From: VSJD01 sp964617825
GTDB lineage: Bacteria; Verrucomicrobiota; Kiritimatiellia; JAAZAB01
Assembly (NCBI GenBank): GCA_964617825.1
Contig: CAZTWL010000020.1
Coordinates: forward strand, 1 to 64,000
DNA: 64,000 nt
Direction: 5' to 3'
Below, one piece after another: positions 54,141 through 62,782 of this stretch. Made by a program: the position numbers and the translations under genes. Under the pieces are notes generated by a model. The model made no database searches. It was not told the origin of the DNA and was given only the letters and a program-made list of their open reading frames with translations. Position 1 is the stretch's first letter, and each line of letters opens with the position of its first letter.

Positions 54141-56491
54141 AAACAACCATAATATTTCCTTTTCCACTGCCGCGAACCCATAGCGGCATTACCATGGGAA
54201 ACGGTAATTTTGGCGTCTTGATTTGGGGCGTAGACCGCCTTCAGATCACGATTAATCGCTCCGATTTCTGGGATCGCCGCCATGAACAGCACCTGGTGGC
54301 CGGTATGGCATATGCGGCGATGCGGGCGGCGTTTTCTTCCGGGGGCATGGGGAATCTTGAGGCCGCCGCTGGGCAGGGAATGACCTGCTGGCCAGTTGGG
54401 GACAAATGCCCTTCAGCTGCCGACTTTATGCCCCGCGGCTTGCGACCATTAAAAGGGCAGGGGGATTATCAGCCCAGCCGATTACCTATGGGAAGGTTCG
54501 AACTGGGCCTGCCGCCGGGACATTATCCCTGGCGAGGAATATTGTATCCGGCAAGCGGATGCCTGGTAATCGAAATCCGGGGCCGGGCACAAGATGCGGC
54601 TGGCGCCATAGAATTTGTTCTCGATCCATTTCACCCCCTTCTGCTGGCACGCGATCCGCAAGGCCTGGTCCGATCTGTAATCGGCCATTCAGCCTGGGAA
54701 TGGATGAGTGTCTGGTTCCGCGCCCGTCGATTTCCGCGTCCATGTCTCTTCCGCGAGCCGAATGCAAGCGGGTGGGTCCAGGAATGCCCGGCCGACCCGG
54801 CCATGGCGGCGCTGTGTTGGCAAGATTCTGGCGACTGCTGGATAACAATGGAAAGCGGCGCGACAGGCGCGGCGGCGGTGGCGGCGGCTTATGCGGGGAT
54901 AGATTCCGGTCGGCAGGCTGGCGCGCCGGCTATCATGGCTGCCAGTCGGCGGTGGTGGCGCGCGTACTGGCGCCGCTCGCCCAGACTGCATTTGCCGGAT
55001 CATTTTTTTCATAAATATTTCGTTTATGCCTTATACAAATTCGGGTGTGCCACCAGTCCGCAGGGTGGCGTGCCGGCGAGCCTTCAGGGGCCCTGGGTTG
55101 AGGAATATCAACCGCCACCCTGGTGCGGTGATTATCATTTCAACGTTAACATTCAGCAGATATACACCCTGGCCTTCGGCGCCGGCCAATACCCTCATCT
55201 ACTGCCGCTCTTCGATATGCTCGACACGTGGCGGACTGTTATGCAGCATAATGCAAAGGTGATGTTTGGGATTGACGACGGTCTCGTCATGGGCATGTTG
55301 ACCACTGACCGCGGACATTTGATTTATTATGCACCGGGGTGTGTGCTGGACCCGATGGTTTCAGGATGGACCGCCCACTTGTACTGGATGTATTACCGCT
55401 ATACCGGCGACCGGGCCTTTCTGAAGGAAAGGGCTTATCCTTTCATGGCTGGTGTCATGCGGGCAATGGAAGCGATGCTCGAAAGAAAAAACGGACGCTT
55501 ATCGCTGCCGCTGGCGATTTCCGCAGAATTTGCAAATGAGCGCGGGCTGCGGGTGGGGCGGGATCCTTCCGCGCAATTGGCCTGTTTCCATATGCTGGCC
55601 GATGCCTTGCTCGATGCCTCAAAGGTTTTGGGTATTCCTCCGCGTCCGAGCTGGCGAACCATCAAAAACAAATTGCCGCGATACACGCTCTTTGGAAAAA
55701 AAGGGGAGGAGCGGATTGCAGTTTGGGAGGGCCAGGACCTTTCGTTGTGTCACCGTCATCATTCGCATTTGGCCGGCATCTATCCTTTCGACTCACTTGG
55801 ACAATGGACGCCGCGCACGCGCCGGATTTTGGACAACTCGATTGATCATTGGATTCGCCAGGGCATGGGGCAATGGAGCGAATGGTGCCTGCCCTGGGCT
55901 GCCATTCTGCAGGCCAGAATGGGGTTCACTGAGTCGCCGATGGTGCTCATGAATCTGTGGCGGGAGGTATTTGTCAATGAAGGTTTGGCTTCCGTCTATC
56001 TGCCCAGGTTCCCGGGCATAATCGATCGCCGGCGTGCCAATCAGCGCGTTCCCCTGGGAAAGCGGGAAGTTATGCAACTAGACGGCACCATGGGCGCCGC
56101 CACAGCTTTGCTGGAATTGTTAGTCCATCAGCGCCAAGGCTTGACTTATATATTCCCGGCCATTCCAAAAGCCTGGCGCAATGTGGCTTTCCTCAACATA
56201 CGGATTCCCGGCGCGTTCATAGTCAGCGCTGAGAAAAAAAATGGTATTATCACACGGGTGGAGATTCAAAGTCTAGTTGGCGGTTCGATAATCCTTATGG
56301 TGCCCGGCACTGATCGCCTGGTGCTGACCAGTCAACCTCTCCGTCATGTGAGCTTTCCCCTCCGATTGAATCTTTCCCCTGGGGAGCGCATCGTATTGAC
56401 GGCACAAGCCGACGGAGATAACGCTTTGGCTGCTGCCGCAACTTTGCCGAGGATTTGCGCCTCCGGCATAGGGCGCAACAAATCAATGTGA
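54137..56491 (+). CDS. GH95-like glycoside hydrolase
   Basis: 784 residues. The N-terminal segment GITMGNGNFGVLIWG matches the PxGNGxLGAMV opening of GH95 alpha-L-fucosidases and relatives; the (alpha/alpha)6 catalytic core shows SLQGPW, WCGDYHFNVNIQQIY and the HRHHSHLAGIYPF block. The C-terminal ~90 residues are a beta domain. No signal peptide is evident, unusual for the family, so it may act on imported or internal glycans. It begins with TTG at 54137, overlapping the fusion-gene stop (TTGA); a later start at ATG 54194 would cut into the conserved N terminus. The acidic catalytic residues cannot be assigned with confidence. Confidence 0.7.
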   Translation: MKTTIIFPFPLPRTHSGITMGNGNFGVLIWGVDRLQITINRSDFWDRRHEQHLVAGMAYAAMRAAFSSGGMGNLEAAAGQGMTCWPVGDKCPSAADFMPRGLRPLKGQGDYQPSRLPMGRFELGLPPGHYPWRGILYPASGCLVIEIRGRAQDAAGAIEFVLDPFHPLLLARDPQGLVRSVIGHSAWEWMSVWFRARRFPRPCLFREPNASGWVQECPADPAMAALCWQDSGDCWITMESGATGAAAVAAAYAGIDSGRQAGAPAIMAASRRWWRAYWRRSPRLHLPDHFFHKYFVYALYKFGCATSPQGGVPASLQGPWVEEYQPPPWCGDYHFNVNIQQIYTLAFGAGQYPHLLPLFDMLDTWRTVMQHNAKVMFGIDDGLVMGMLTTDRGHLIYYAPGCVLDPMVSGWTAHLYWMYYRYTGDRAFLKERAYPFMAGVMRAMEAMLERKNGRLSLPLAISAEFANERGLRVGRDPSAQLACFHMLADALLDASKVLGIPPRPSWRTIKNKLPRYTLFGKKGEERIAVWEGQDLSLCHRHHSHLAGIYPFDSLGQWTPRTRRILDNSIDHWIRQGMGQWSEWCLPWAAILQARMGFTESPMVLMNLWREVFVNEGLASVYLPRFPGIIDRRRANQRVPLGKREVMQLDGTMGAATALLELLVHQRQGLTYIFPAIPKAWRNVAFLNIRIPGAFIVSAEKKNGIITRVEIQSLVGGSIILMVPGTDRLVLTSQPLRHVSFPLRLNLSPGERIVLTAQADGDNALAAAATLPRICASGIGRNKSM

Positions 56492-56575
56492 TTTGGAGCA
56501 TAATTGCCATCGTTGCCGGACGATGAAAGTAGCGTGCTGGATATGCTGCGGAATCTGAAGTATGCCAGGACTATC

Positions 56576-57931
56576 TTATGGCGCCGGAGCGTTGGTAATC
56601 ATTTCGATGGATAGGATTTCGTTCGGGGTGAAAGTTTTGAAGATACCCGACTCGATTTCCAGCTTGATGTTGCCGTTATCGAACCGCTCGCGGACAATAC
56701 CACGAAACGTGTCTTCGGCGTTCTGACCGGTCCGAATGATGATGTTCGGCACAAAGGGCACGGGCCGGAGTGTCAGCTTCTCGTGGAGGATTACCGTCTG
56801 CTTGGGCTGGATATCCACCGTTCGGGTGATGTTATAATAACTTGGACGCGTGAACTGGAGCATCCGTTTACCGCGGGGAACGAAATCTATGGCCAACTGT
56901 TCTGAGATCGAACGTTGCCCAATCGTCGTGCCGCGGAATTCGCCGTCCAAGTAAACACCGACGCCCGGCGGCTCGGTTGAAATAAGAATAGTGCCGCTGC
57001 TCTTCACCAAAACAAACTCAAGGCTGGATTCCATGCCGATTGCAACGGTGTTTGTGCGCACCTGGGTGTCAAAACCGCGCGCTTCGGCACGAATGGTATA
57101 CTTACCGGCTGGGACATCTGCGGAGAAGGGGGCTTCTGCCTTGAGTTGGTTATTCAAATATATTCGCGCTCCGGCGGGAGTGGAGTGCACCGTCAATTTG
57201 CCTGGCAGCGGAGACATTGTCGTTTTTATGGTTTGCTGGTCTCCTGCCTGCACGCTGAAATCTTTTTTGAATGAGGAATATCCCGGTAAGGAGAGTTCGA
57301 TCGTATGTTTTCCGCTGGCAATGGCCGACAGGCTCTGCGGCGTTTTGCCGATGTTGGCGCCGTCCAGCGTAATGACCGCGCCAGTTGGCGCAGTTTCGAC
57401 CATGATCCGGGCAGAATCCGATACCAGGTTGATCTCGATTTTTTGCGGAACTTGATCTGCGACGTTCACCGTAATGATGCGGGATAGATAACCGGGCGCA
57501 CTGGCCGAAATCCGATGCTGGCCGAACGCTGTATCGTGCAGGAACAACGGTGTTTTACCCACGCTGATGCCATCCATATCGATATACGCCAGGGAGGGTT
57601 TGGATAAAATCAGCAACAAGCCCGTTTGCGGCTCAAGTTTCAAATCAACGGTTTGACGTTCGTTTGGCTGCATTATCACTGTTTTGCGAATCTCACGATA
57701 GCCGGATTTGCGCAGGATCAGCAAGTGATCGCCGGCGTTCACGTTCATGACGGTGGCCGGCGTTTGGCCCATGTTGACGCCGTCATAGATCAAGGTGACG
57801 TCCGTCGGCGTGGAGGTTACATAAAGTTGGCCGTTGTGCATTTTGTCTTGCTCCAGACGGCACGACGGGAGCATCATGGCCATCGCGAATGCGACAGCCA
57901 GCAGGAATAAGCTGGATTTTTTTAACGGCAT
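56576..57931 (-). CDS. PEGA-domain lipoprotein
   Basis: 451 residues. A lipoprotein signal ends in MMLPSC, with Cys24 as the acylated residue. About five PEGA domains follow, each with a phrase such as TPTDVTLIYDGVNMGQTPA, KPSLAYIDMDGISVGKTPL, TAPTGAVITLDGANIGKTPQ, STPAGARIYLNNQL and EPPGVGVYLDGEFRGTT. The C-terminal ~60 residues (IIIRTGQNAEDTFRGIVRER) differ and resemble a small beta domain. PEGA proteins are surface or periplasmic; exact role unknown. One base separates it from the FHA gene upstream on the same strand. Confidence 0.85.
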   Translation of the reverse strand: MPLKKSSLFLLAVAFAMAMMLPSCRLEQDKMHNGQLYVTSTPTDVTLIYDGVNMGQTPATVMNVNAGDHLLILRKSGYREIRKTVIMQPNERQTVDLKLEPQTGLLLILSKPSLAYIDMDGISVGKTPLFLHDTAFGQHRISASAPGYLSRIITVNVADQVPQKIEINLVSDSARIMVETAPTGAVITLDGANIGKTPQSLSAIASGKHTIELSLPGYSSFKKDFSVQAGDQQTIKTTMSPLPGKLTVHSTPAGARIYLNNQLKAEAPFSADVPAGKYTIRAEARGFDTQVRTNTVAIGMESSLEFVLVKSSGTILISTEPPGVGVYLDGEFRGTTIGQRSISEQLAIDFVPRGKRMLQFTRPSYYNITRTVDIQPKQTVILHEKLTLRPVPFVPNIIIRTGQNAEDTFRGIVRERFDNGNIKLEIESGIFKTFTPNEILSIEMITNAPAP

Positions 57932-57932
57932 G

Positions 57933-59252
57933 TTATTTTTTCTTCAAATGACGTTCTACTGCGAGCAGCTTCTTGCGGGCATTCTGATGTCGGCTGTCCG
58001 CACGGTCCGGTATTTTCTCACACAAAAGGCGCAATTGGAGCGCAGCCTCATCCCAATTCTTCAGACGAATAGCGCGCTCGGCAAGGAATAGGATGTCGTC
58101 GCCGGTGGACTGCAGTTCGCGCTCGGCTTCAGCACGCAAGGCCACGGAACTGGCATAAAAATCGGGCTTGGGTTCGATTGTTTCCAGGTACCACTCGACT
58201 TCTTGCAGCGAGCGGATAGCATTGGCCAGATTGTCGTGTTTGACTTCGCGCTGATCATATAGGTTGCGTCCCAGAAGCGATGCGGCGCGCGCCAGATCGA
58301 TGAGCTTATCCGGTGCCATGGCCAGGGCGGCCAGTCCTAATTCGTTCTGTCCAAATTCCTCGATGGCTTCCCGGACGGCCTTACAGTCTTCCGGCTCCTG
58401 GGTGTTCAGCACCTGCACCCGATGGGTCTTGCGGTTGATGGTTATGGTCAGGTCGATCAAATCCCAGGCATCCGTGGCCATGCCTTGGTAGGATTCGTTC
58501 AGGGCAAAGAAATCGGCTTGTTCGATGGTGTCGGCCAGGCTTTGTACTATTTCCGGGGCAACTTGGCGGCGCTGTTGTCCGGCAACCTGGCGTTTGTTTT
58601 GCAAGTCGGTGATTTGGATGGAAAGCTCGTTGTTTTCCAGTTCAAGCACATAACGGAAAATGTTTTTGGCGTCGGCCTGAACTTTCTCGTAGGAAATGCT
58701 CAGGGTCTGTGCGCGGACAGTATCGGCGGCCTGGGCTTCGGCTTTGTCACGGTTGAGTTGCGTTGTCCTGTAAATCCACAGCAGTGCGACCAGCGCGGCC
58801 AACAGGATAAATATGGTCATGAGCGCCGCGCGCACGGGCCTGTGGACGGATCCCTTGCTGTCGGCTGCGCGGTGGAATTCGATTTTGCCATCGGACGGTC
58901 CTTCCGCAACCGGCGTATCGAACAGCTTGCGGGTAGTGATGTCCAAAATGCTGTCGTTATCCACCTTAAGCGTCGTATCGCCCAGAACGAGGCGGTCGCC
59001 GATGTGCAGTCGCGACACATGCATGGGAACCTGGTTCAGGAGCGTTTGATTGGCGCTGCCCAGGTCTTCTGCCCATAGGCCTTCATCCGGCTTGAAGAAG
59101 AAACGGCAGTGAAAGCGGGACATGACAGAATCTTTAAGCACTACGTCATTGTTGGAAGAGCGCCCAACCCGGATGCCGTGGGGCGGCACCGTGATGTTTA
59201 GCCCTTTATCCGGGCCTTCTTCCACAACCAGATGATGTTGAGGCTTACCCAT
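57933..59252 (-). CDS. FHA-domain transmembrane protein
   Basis: 439 residues. The N-terminal FHA domain binds phosphothreonine peptides in relatives: GIRVGRSSNNDVVLKD and SRFHCRFFF, then LHIGDRLVLGDTTLKVD. A single membrane helix (ALMTIFILLAALVALLWIYR, about residues 142-161) places the FHA domain inside the cell and about 275 residues outside. The exterior part is helical and charged, with two TPR-like stretches (ELGLAALAMAPDKLIDLARA and NWDEAALQLRLLCEKIP). No Ser/Thr kinase is in the window. The PEGA lipoprotein follows after one base, so the pair is probably one envelope signalling unit. Confidence 0.85.
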   Translation of the reverse strand: MGKPQHHLVVEEGPDKGLNITVPPHGIRVGRSSNNDVVLKDSVMSRFHCRFFFKPDEGLWAEDLGSANQTLLNQVPMHVSRLHIGDRLVLGDTTLKVDNDSILDITTRKLFDTPVAEGPSDGKIEFHRAADSKGSVHRPVRAALMTIFILLAALVALLWIYRTTQLNRDKAEAQAADTVRAQTLSISYEKVQADAKNIFRYVLELENNELSIQITDLQNKRQVAGQQRRQVAPEIVQSLADTIEQADFFALNESYQGMATDAWDLIDLTITINRKTHRVQVLNTQEPEDCKAVREAIEEFGQNELGLAALAMAPDKLIDLARAASLLGRNLYDQREVKHDNLANAIRSLQEVEWYLETIEPKPDFYASSVALRAEAERELQSTGDDILFLAERAIRLKNWDEAALQLRLLCEKIPDRADSRHQNARKKLLAVERHLKKK

Positions 59253-59295
59253 AGGATCTATGCCTGATTACGCTCTTGCGAATAAAAATGATAAT

Positions 59296-59324
59296 ACTTT
59301 ATCTCAACGTTAATAATCAATCAA
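59296..59324 (-). promoter_or_regulatory. Promoter of the FHA-PEGA operon
   Basis: Minus strand: TTGATT (59324-59319), 17 bp, TAAAGT (59301-59296), about 40 nt before the FHA start codon. It overlaps the last codon of the MFS gene. Confidence 0.45.
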
Positions 59325-60619
59325 AAACGCGGTCTTTGCCGGTAGGTGTTAAGACCGCGCGTTTCGGGAATGAAGAGGGCTGTGATCCAAGCTGCCGTTG
59401 CAGCGATCAGGCATCCGAACAGGATTGCGCGATAAGCGCTAACGGGATAAACAATGGCCTGTGCGGTAACCACGGCCTGATGGTGGAATGTGTCCATCAC
59501 CAGTCCGGCAATGTTGGTGGCGATCGCCACGCATAGGTAACTTAGACAATTAAATAAACCCACGGAGGTTGCGGCAGACTCCTCGGGATTGATTTCTTTC
59601 ATCGTGCTGGTGAAGAGCGGTGAGACCGAGATGCCGATTCCGATCAGAATAGAGCCGATTGCCATGGGTGCCAGCGCATTCGATGAATGTGTCAATACCC
59701 AGAGCATGTACGTGAGCGTTACCACGATCAGGCTGGTTCCGGCGAGAATCAGCGGCTTGCGACGGTTGCCGATAATTCGCGAGATAAATCCGGACAGGGA
59801 CGTGAAGATCATGGTTGCCAGCATCATGCCGAACATGATGGTGGCAGCCCTGGCCGAATTGGCGCCGCAGGCGTCCGAGAGCATTTTCTTGCCGATAGAA
59901 GCCTGAAATAAGAAATAAATGCCAAAGTTAATGGAACCGGGAACGATAACATACCAGCTGCGCTTATTTTGGACGATATCTTTGATGAGCAGGCGCTGTG
60001 TGGAATTAAGGCGTGGAGCTGGGCGGATATCTTTTTTCATGAGCCAAAAATTGGCGAGTAGAACACCGGCGGTGAGCATACCTATGCCCAGAAACGAGTT
60101 GCGCCAACCGAACCAAGCAACTGACCTTTCCAGCGGAAGTGTGGCAACCAGTCCGCCCGAATAACCGAAAAAGAGTGTCATGCTCAACAACATGGCAAAA
60201 TGCCGACGATCGAATAGCGTGTCGATTTCCTTGATCAGGCTGATATACATGAAACTGGCGCCGAATGCCACTAGGAAGCGGGTGGTGTATAGCAGGGACA
60301 GGGATTGCGCCAGCGGGAAAACCAGAGCCCCCGCCGTCATCAGCAAGCCGCCGATGAGCAGCATGCGTAGGCCGCCATACCGGTCAGCCAGCATGCCGGC
60401 GAAAATTTGCCAGAAACCATAGACATACAAGAACAAGGCGCCCAGAGCGGTTATGGCTCCGGCAGAGGCTTTGAAATCGACCTGGAGTTCGTTAAAAACT
60501 GTGCCCGGCACGGCCATGCGCTGGAAATAGGAGAAAAAATAGAGCGCGATCATGCCTAAAAGCGTGATCAACACACGGCGTTTATGACGAATTTGCTCGA
60601 AAATCCGGACTACAAGCAT
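59321..60619 (-). CDS. MFS transporter
   Basis: 432 residues with about 12 membrane helices. The motif-A-like loop between helices 2 and 3 is ADRYGGLRMLLIGG, and the first half carries RMAVPGTVFNELQVDFKASAGAITALGALF, like anion:cation symporter and glycerol-3-phosphate permease-type proteins. The substrate cannot be told. The start codon at 60619 lies in a palindrome (60617-60636) and has no obvious ribosome-binding site, so control at initiation is possible. Confidence 0.85.
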   Translation of the reverse strand: MLVVRIFEQIRHKRRVLITLLGMIALYFFSYFQRMAVPGTVFNELQVDFKASAGAITALGALFLYVYGFWQIFAGMLADRYGGLRMLLIGGLLMTAGALVFPLAQSLSLLYTTRFLVAFGASFMYISLIKEIDTLFDRRHFAMLLSMTLFFGYSGGLVATLPLERSVAWFGWRNSFLGIGMLTAGVLLANFWLMKKDIRPAPRLNSTQRLLIKDIVQNKRSWYVIVPGSINFGIYFLFQASIGKKMLSDACGANSARAATIMFGMMLATMIFTSLSGFISRIIGNRRKPLILAGTSLIVVTLTYMLWVLTHSSNALAPMAIGSILIGIGISVSPLFTSTMKEINPEESAATSVGLFNCLSYLCVAIATNIAGLVMDTFHHQAVVTAQAIVYPVSAYRAILFGCLIAATAAWITALFIPETRGLNTYRQRPRF

Positions 60620-60636
60620 AATGAAAACGCATTATG
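60617..60636 (-). promoter_or_regulatory. Palindrome over the MFS start codon
   Basis: CATAATG (60617-60623) and CATTATG (60630-60636) are perfect inverted copies separated by six bases. On the minus strand the start ATG is in the second arm, so a 7-bp hairpin would hide the start codon; it could also be a dimeric repressor site. Confidence 0.4.
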
Positions 60637-60751
60637 GCTTACAGGCGGCGAAGAGCAAGATTATTCCGAACGGAAAGACAGGCGAGGGGGCTGCTGCAGT
60701 ATTTGTAAGTGCCCGGAAATGGTCGGGAATCTTACGGTCAATAGAATTCCA

Positions 60752-61106
60752 TGGAGGCGGGGGGATTTGAACCCCCGTCCGAGTGAGCGTCATTCCTGCA
60801 TCTACGCGCGTGTCCGGTCTTTATAGTCTCGCTATGGATGCGGTCGATCGGCAAACTTGCATCCATAACCAGCGTCCTGTTTGTTTCGCCGTCGGATCCG
60901 GACGTGCGCTCCGACAACTAACCCGCTGTCGTCGTCTTAGTCTGCTTAGCGGATCGTCAGCAGTAAGACGTCGCGGAACAATTAAGCCGCGAGGGCCAAT
61001 TCTGTATTGGCTTTTGTGTTTTTTTTCCCGGATGTTTTACGAGGCCAACCGGGGTCCTCGGCGCGCCACAGGAACTTCAACCAACCCGTCGAAACCTGTC
61101 GCCCCC
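60752..61106 (-). ncRNA. ssrA: tmRNA
   Basis: Rescues stalled ribosomes. On the minus strand the 5' end at 61106 begins GGGGGCGACAGGTTTCGACG, the hallmark tmRNA start, and the 3' end has the T-arm block GGGGGTTCAAATCCCCC and the acceptor strand CGCCTCC plus A (60752). GGGGGCG and CGCCUCC pair in the acceptor stem with one G-U. The CCA is not encoded. The tag frame (61011-60982) reads ANTELALAA then TAA, with resume codon GCC; the ending ALAA is standard. Length 355 nt. The MFS gene follows after about 130 bp. Confidence 0.96.
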
Positions 61107-61125
61107 ATAGCTTTTGAAAATCGAA

Positions 61126-61581
61126 TTAGAAAATTTTGTCACCATTCTTGTCGGCGGTCCGCTTGTTGATCGTCTGCAAGACTTTTTCCATGCAGTCCGG
61201 ACATATGCCGTGGGTAAAAGTCAGCAGCGAATTGTCGCTGATGTATTCTTCCATTTGTTTCCACTGGTTCTGGTTCACGCGAACCTTGTTGCAGGTGGAA
61301 CAAACGGAAATCATGGAATTTAAAACCCGTTTTTGTTGAATATACGTGTTGCCAATGGCTACAATGGCTGCGATCAATACTCCAGCCGTCAAAAGGCAGC
61401 CTCGGAATATATTGATATCCTGCGGTTCGGTGTTGAAAATCAAAGAGGGCATATCCCTTATTTCATTGACCCAGATTAACAGGATCAGCATGATAAACGT
61501 CAAAAACTGCCAGAAGCCGATATACGCAAACGGGTCTTTTGGCAAATGAATCGTTTTCTTTTCAGAACAATTTATGCTCAT
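61126..61581 (-). CDS. Small membrane protein with a C-terminal HGICPxC zinc-ribbon-like domain
   Basis: 151 residues. Two membrane helices (FWQFLTFIMLILLIWV and GCLLTAGVLIAAIVAIGNTYI) are followed by a cytoplasmic four-Cys module: CSTCNKVRVN, then WKQMEEYIS and HGICPDCMEKV. That module is well known at the C terminus of PAS, response-regulator and kinase proteins in environmental bacteria (CxxCKxIR ... HGICPxC), and likely binds zinc or another metal. Here it stands alone behind two helices. Located directly upstream of tmRNA on the same strand (20 bp from its 5' end). No function is assigned. Confidence 0.65.
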   Translation of the reverse strand: MSINCSEKKTIHLPKDPFAYIGFWQFLTFIMLILLIWVNEIRDMPSLIFNTEPQDINIFRGCLLTAGVLIAAIVAIGNTYIQQKRVLNSMISVCSTCNKVRVNQNQWKQMEEYISDNSLLTFTHGICPDCMEKVLQTINKRTADKNGDKIF

Positions 61582-61735
61582 ATAGGGAAATCCCGTTCGT
61601 TGTGCATCGCCCGCTTATCAGAAACATCAAGAACATATCTCAAACCATTAATATTAAATGGGCGCAAAGGCTGTTTGTCAAGCTTATTAAACTAAACAAT
61701 TTTCCCGTGGTTCCAGCGTGTTTGCTCTTTTTTCA

Positions 61736-61764
61736 TTGACTTTGCCTGCGTTGCCCGCTATCAA
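61736..61764 (+). promoter_or_regulatory. Promoter of the small basic protein gene
   Basis: TTGACT (61736-61741), 17 bp, TATCAA (61759-61764); start point about 41 nt before the ATG at 61812. Confidence 0.6.
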
Positions 61765-61811
61765 ATTGAGTAAATCGCAGTGAATCAGATTTTGTATGGG
61801 AGATGGGTATT

Positions 61812-61967
61812 ATGACGCAGCATTCCAGTTTGAAATCGGCCAATAAAATTACCGCCAAGCGCAATGTGATGAAGCGCTTCGAGCGGGTTGATGTTCTCCG
61901 TTCGAGTGGAAAATGGAAAGAGGGCGACCGCGGACTTGGACTCCCAAAAACAAAACCGCAAGTCTGA
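61812..61967 (+). CDS. Small basic protein of the Verrucomicrobia/Chlamydiae family (51 aa)
   Basis: 51 residues, below the size limit of many ORF scans. It begins MTQHSSLKSANKITAKRNVM, continues KRFERVDVLRSSGKW, and ends KEGDRGLGLPKTKPQV, matching from memory the small basic protein family (TIGR04137) restricted to Verrucomicrobia, Chlamydiae and relatives. The family is thought to be ribosome- or RNA-associated, but its role is not established. A GGGAG site precedes the ATG and a clear promoter lies upstream. Its 3' end overlaps the pseudouridine synthase reading frame, and the pairing with an rRNA modification enzyme supports a ribosomal connection. Confidence 0.85.
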   Translation: MTQHSSLKSANKITAKRNVMKRFERVDVLRSSGKWKEGDRGLGLPKTKPQV

Positions 61968-62727
61968 AAAACTGCTGCGCCTGCATAAATATCTGGCTTC
62001 CTGCGGCTTGGGCTCACGGAGAGCCTGTGAAACGCTGGTTGCTGATGGCCGCATTTCTGTTGATGGCGCAATTGTTCGGGAGCAGGGGGTCTGTATCAAT
62101 CCGGCCTGCCAGGCCGTATGTTTGGATCGACAGCCGGTGACGGTGCAGACAAAGATTTTCCTTGTGCTGAACAAGCCGCCCGGTTTTTTATGCACATCCC
62201 ACGATCCACAAGGACGCCGAACATTTCTCTCCTTATTGCCTGCTTTGCCTCAGCGTGTATTTACGGTGGGACGACTTGACTGTGACAGCGAAGGGCTTTT
62301 GTTGGTGACCAACGATGGCGACCTGGCCCATGCGTTGATGCATCCGCGGCATGGCGTGGAAAAAATCTATAAGGTTTGGACCGCGACTCCTTTGACACCC
62401 GAACAGGAACAGCGCATGTGCACCGGTGTTTTTTCCCAGGGAGAGCGTCTGTGCCTGCTTGATATTAAGGCAATTTCGTCCCGGTCGGCAAAGTTCCTGT
62501 ATCAGGTGCGCCTGGTGGCCGGACGCAACCGCCATATCCGGCGTATGTTCGAAACGCTGGGCGTTACGATTCTCCGTCTACAGCGTGTAGCCATTGGCCC
62601 GCTTGCCTTGGATCGTCTGCCGGCAAAGCTAATTGTGAAATTACCGGTCGGCGCCTGGCGGCATTTGAAAGATGATGAAATTCAGGCCTTACGGCACTAT
62701 GTGACGCCCCGATTACATTCGTGTTGA
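61936..62727 (+). CDS. RsuA/RluB-type rRNA pseudouridine synthase
   Basis: S4 RNA-binding domain at the start (RLHKYLASCGLGSRRACETLVADGRISVDG) and the pseudouridine synthase core with KPPGFLCTSHDPQGR, the catalytic Asp in GRLDCDSEGLLLVTNDG, and the RNRHIRRMFETLG segment. It acts on 16S or 23S rRNA. The start is unclear: ATG at 61891 gives 76 bp overlap with the small basic protein gene, GTG 61906 gives 62, and TTG 61936 gives 32. I use the TTG because AGAGGG lies upstream and the conserved domain begins shortly after; the others remain possible. RsuA and RluB cannot be separated by eye. Confidence 0.85.
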   Translation: MDSQKQNRKSEKLLRLHKYLASCGLGSRRACETLVADGRISVDGAIVREQGVCINPACQAVCLDRQPVTVQTKIFLVLNKPPGFLCTSHDPQGRRTFLSLLPALPQRVFTVGRLDCDSEGLLLVTNDGDLAHALMHPRHGVEKIYKVWTATPLTPEQEQRMCTGVFSQGERLCLLDIKAISSRSAKFLYQVRLVAGRNRHIRRMFETLGVTILRLQRVAIGPLALDRLPAKLIVKLPVGAWRHLKDDEIQALRHYVTPRLHSC

Positions 62728-62751
62728 TCAGAATCCATCGGTGACTATACT
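62724..62751 (+). promoter_or_regulatory. Promoter of the SH3-domain gene
   Basis: TTGATC (62724-62729), 16 bp, TATACT (62746-62751); start point about 25 nt before the ATG. The -35 overlaps the stop of the preceding gene. Confidence 0.55.
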
Positions 62752-62782
62752 GGATAGTTAGCTGGAATCTTGGAGGTGTTCG

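Noticed and set aside
56508..56525. Terminator between the GH95-like gene and the PEGA gene
   Set aside because: CATCGT/ACGATG is a short stem without a T-tract.
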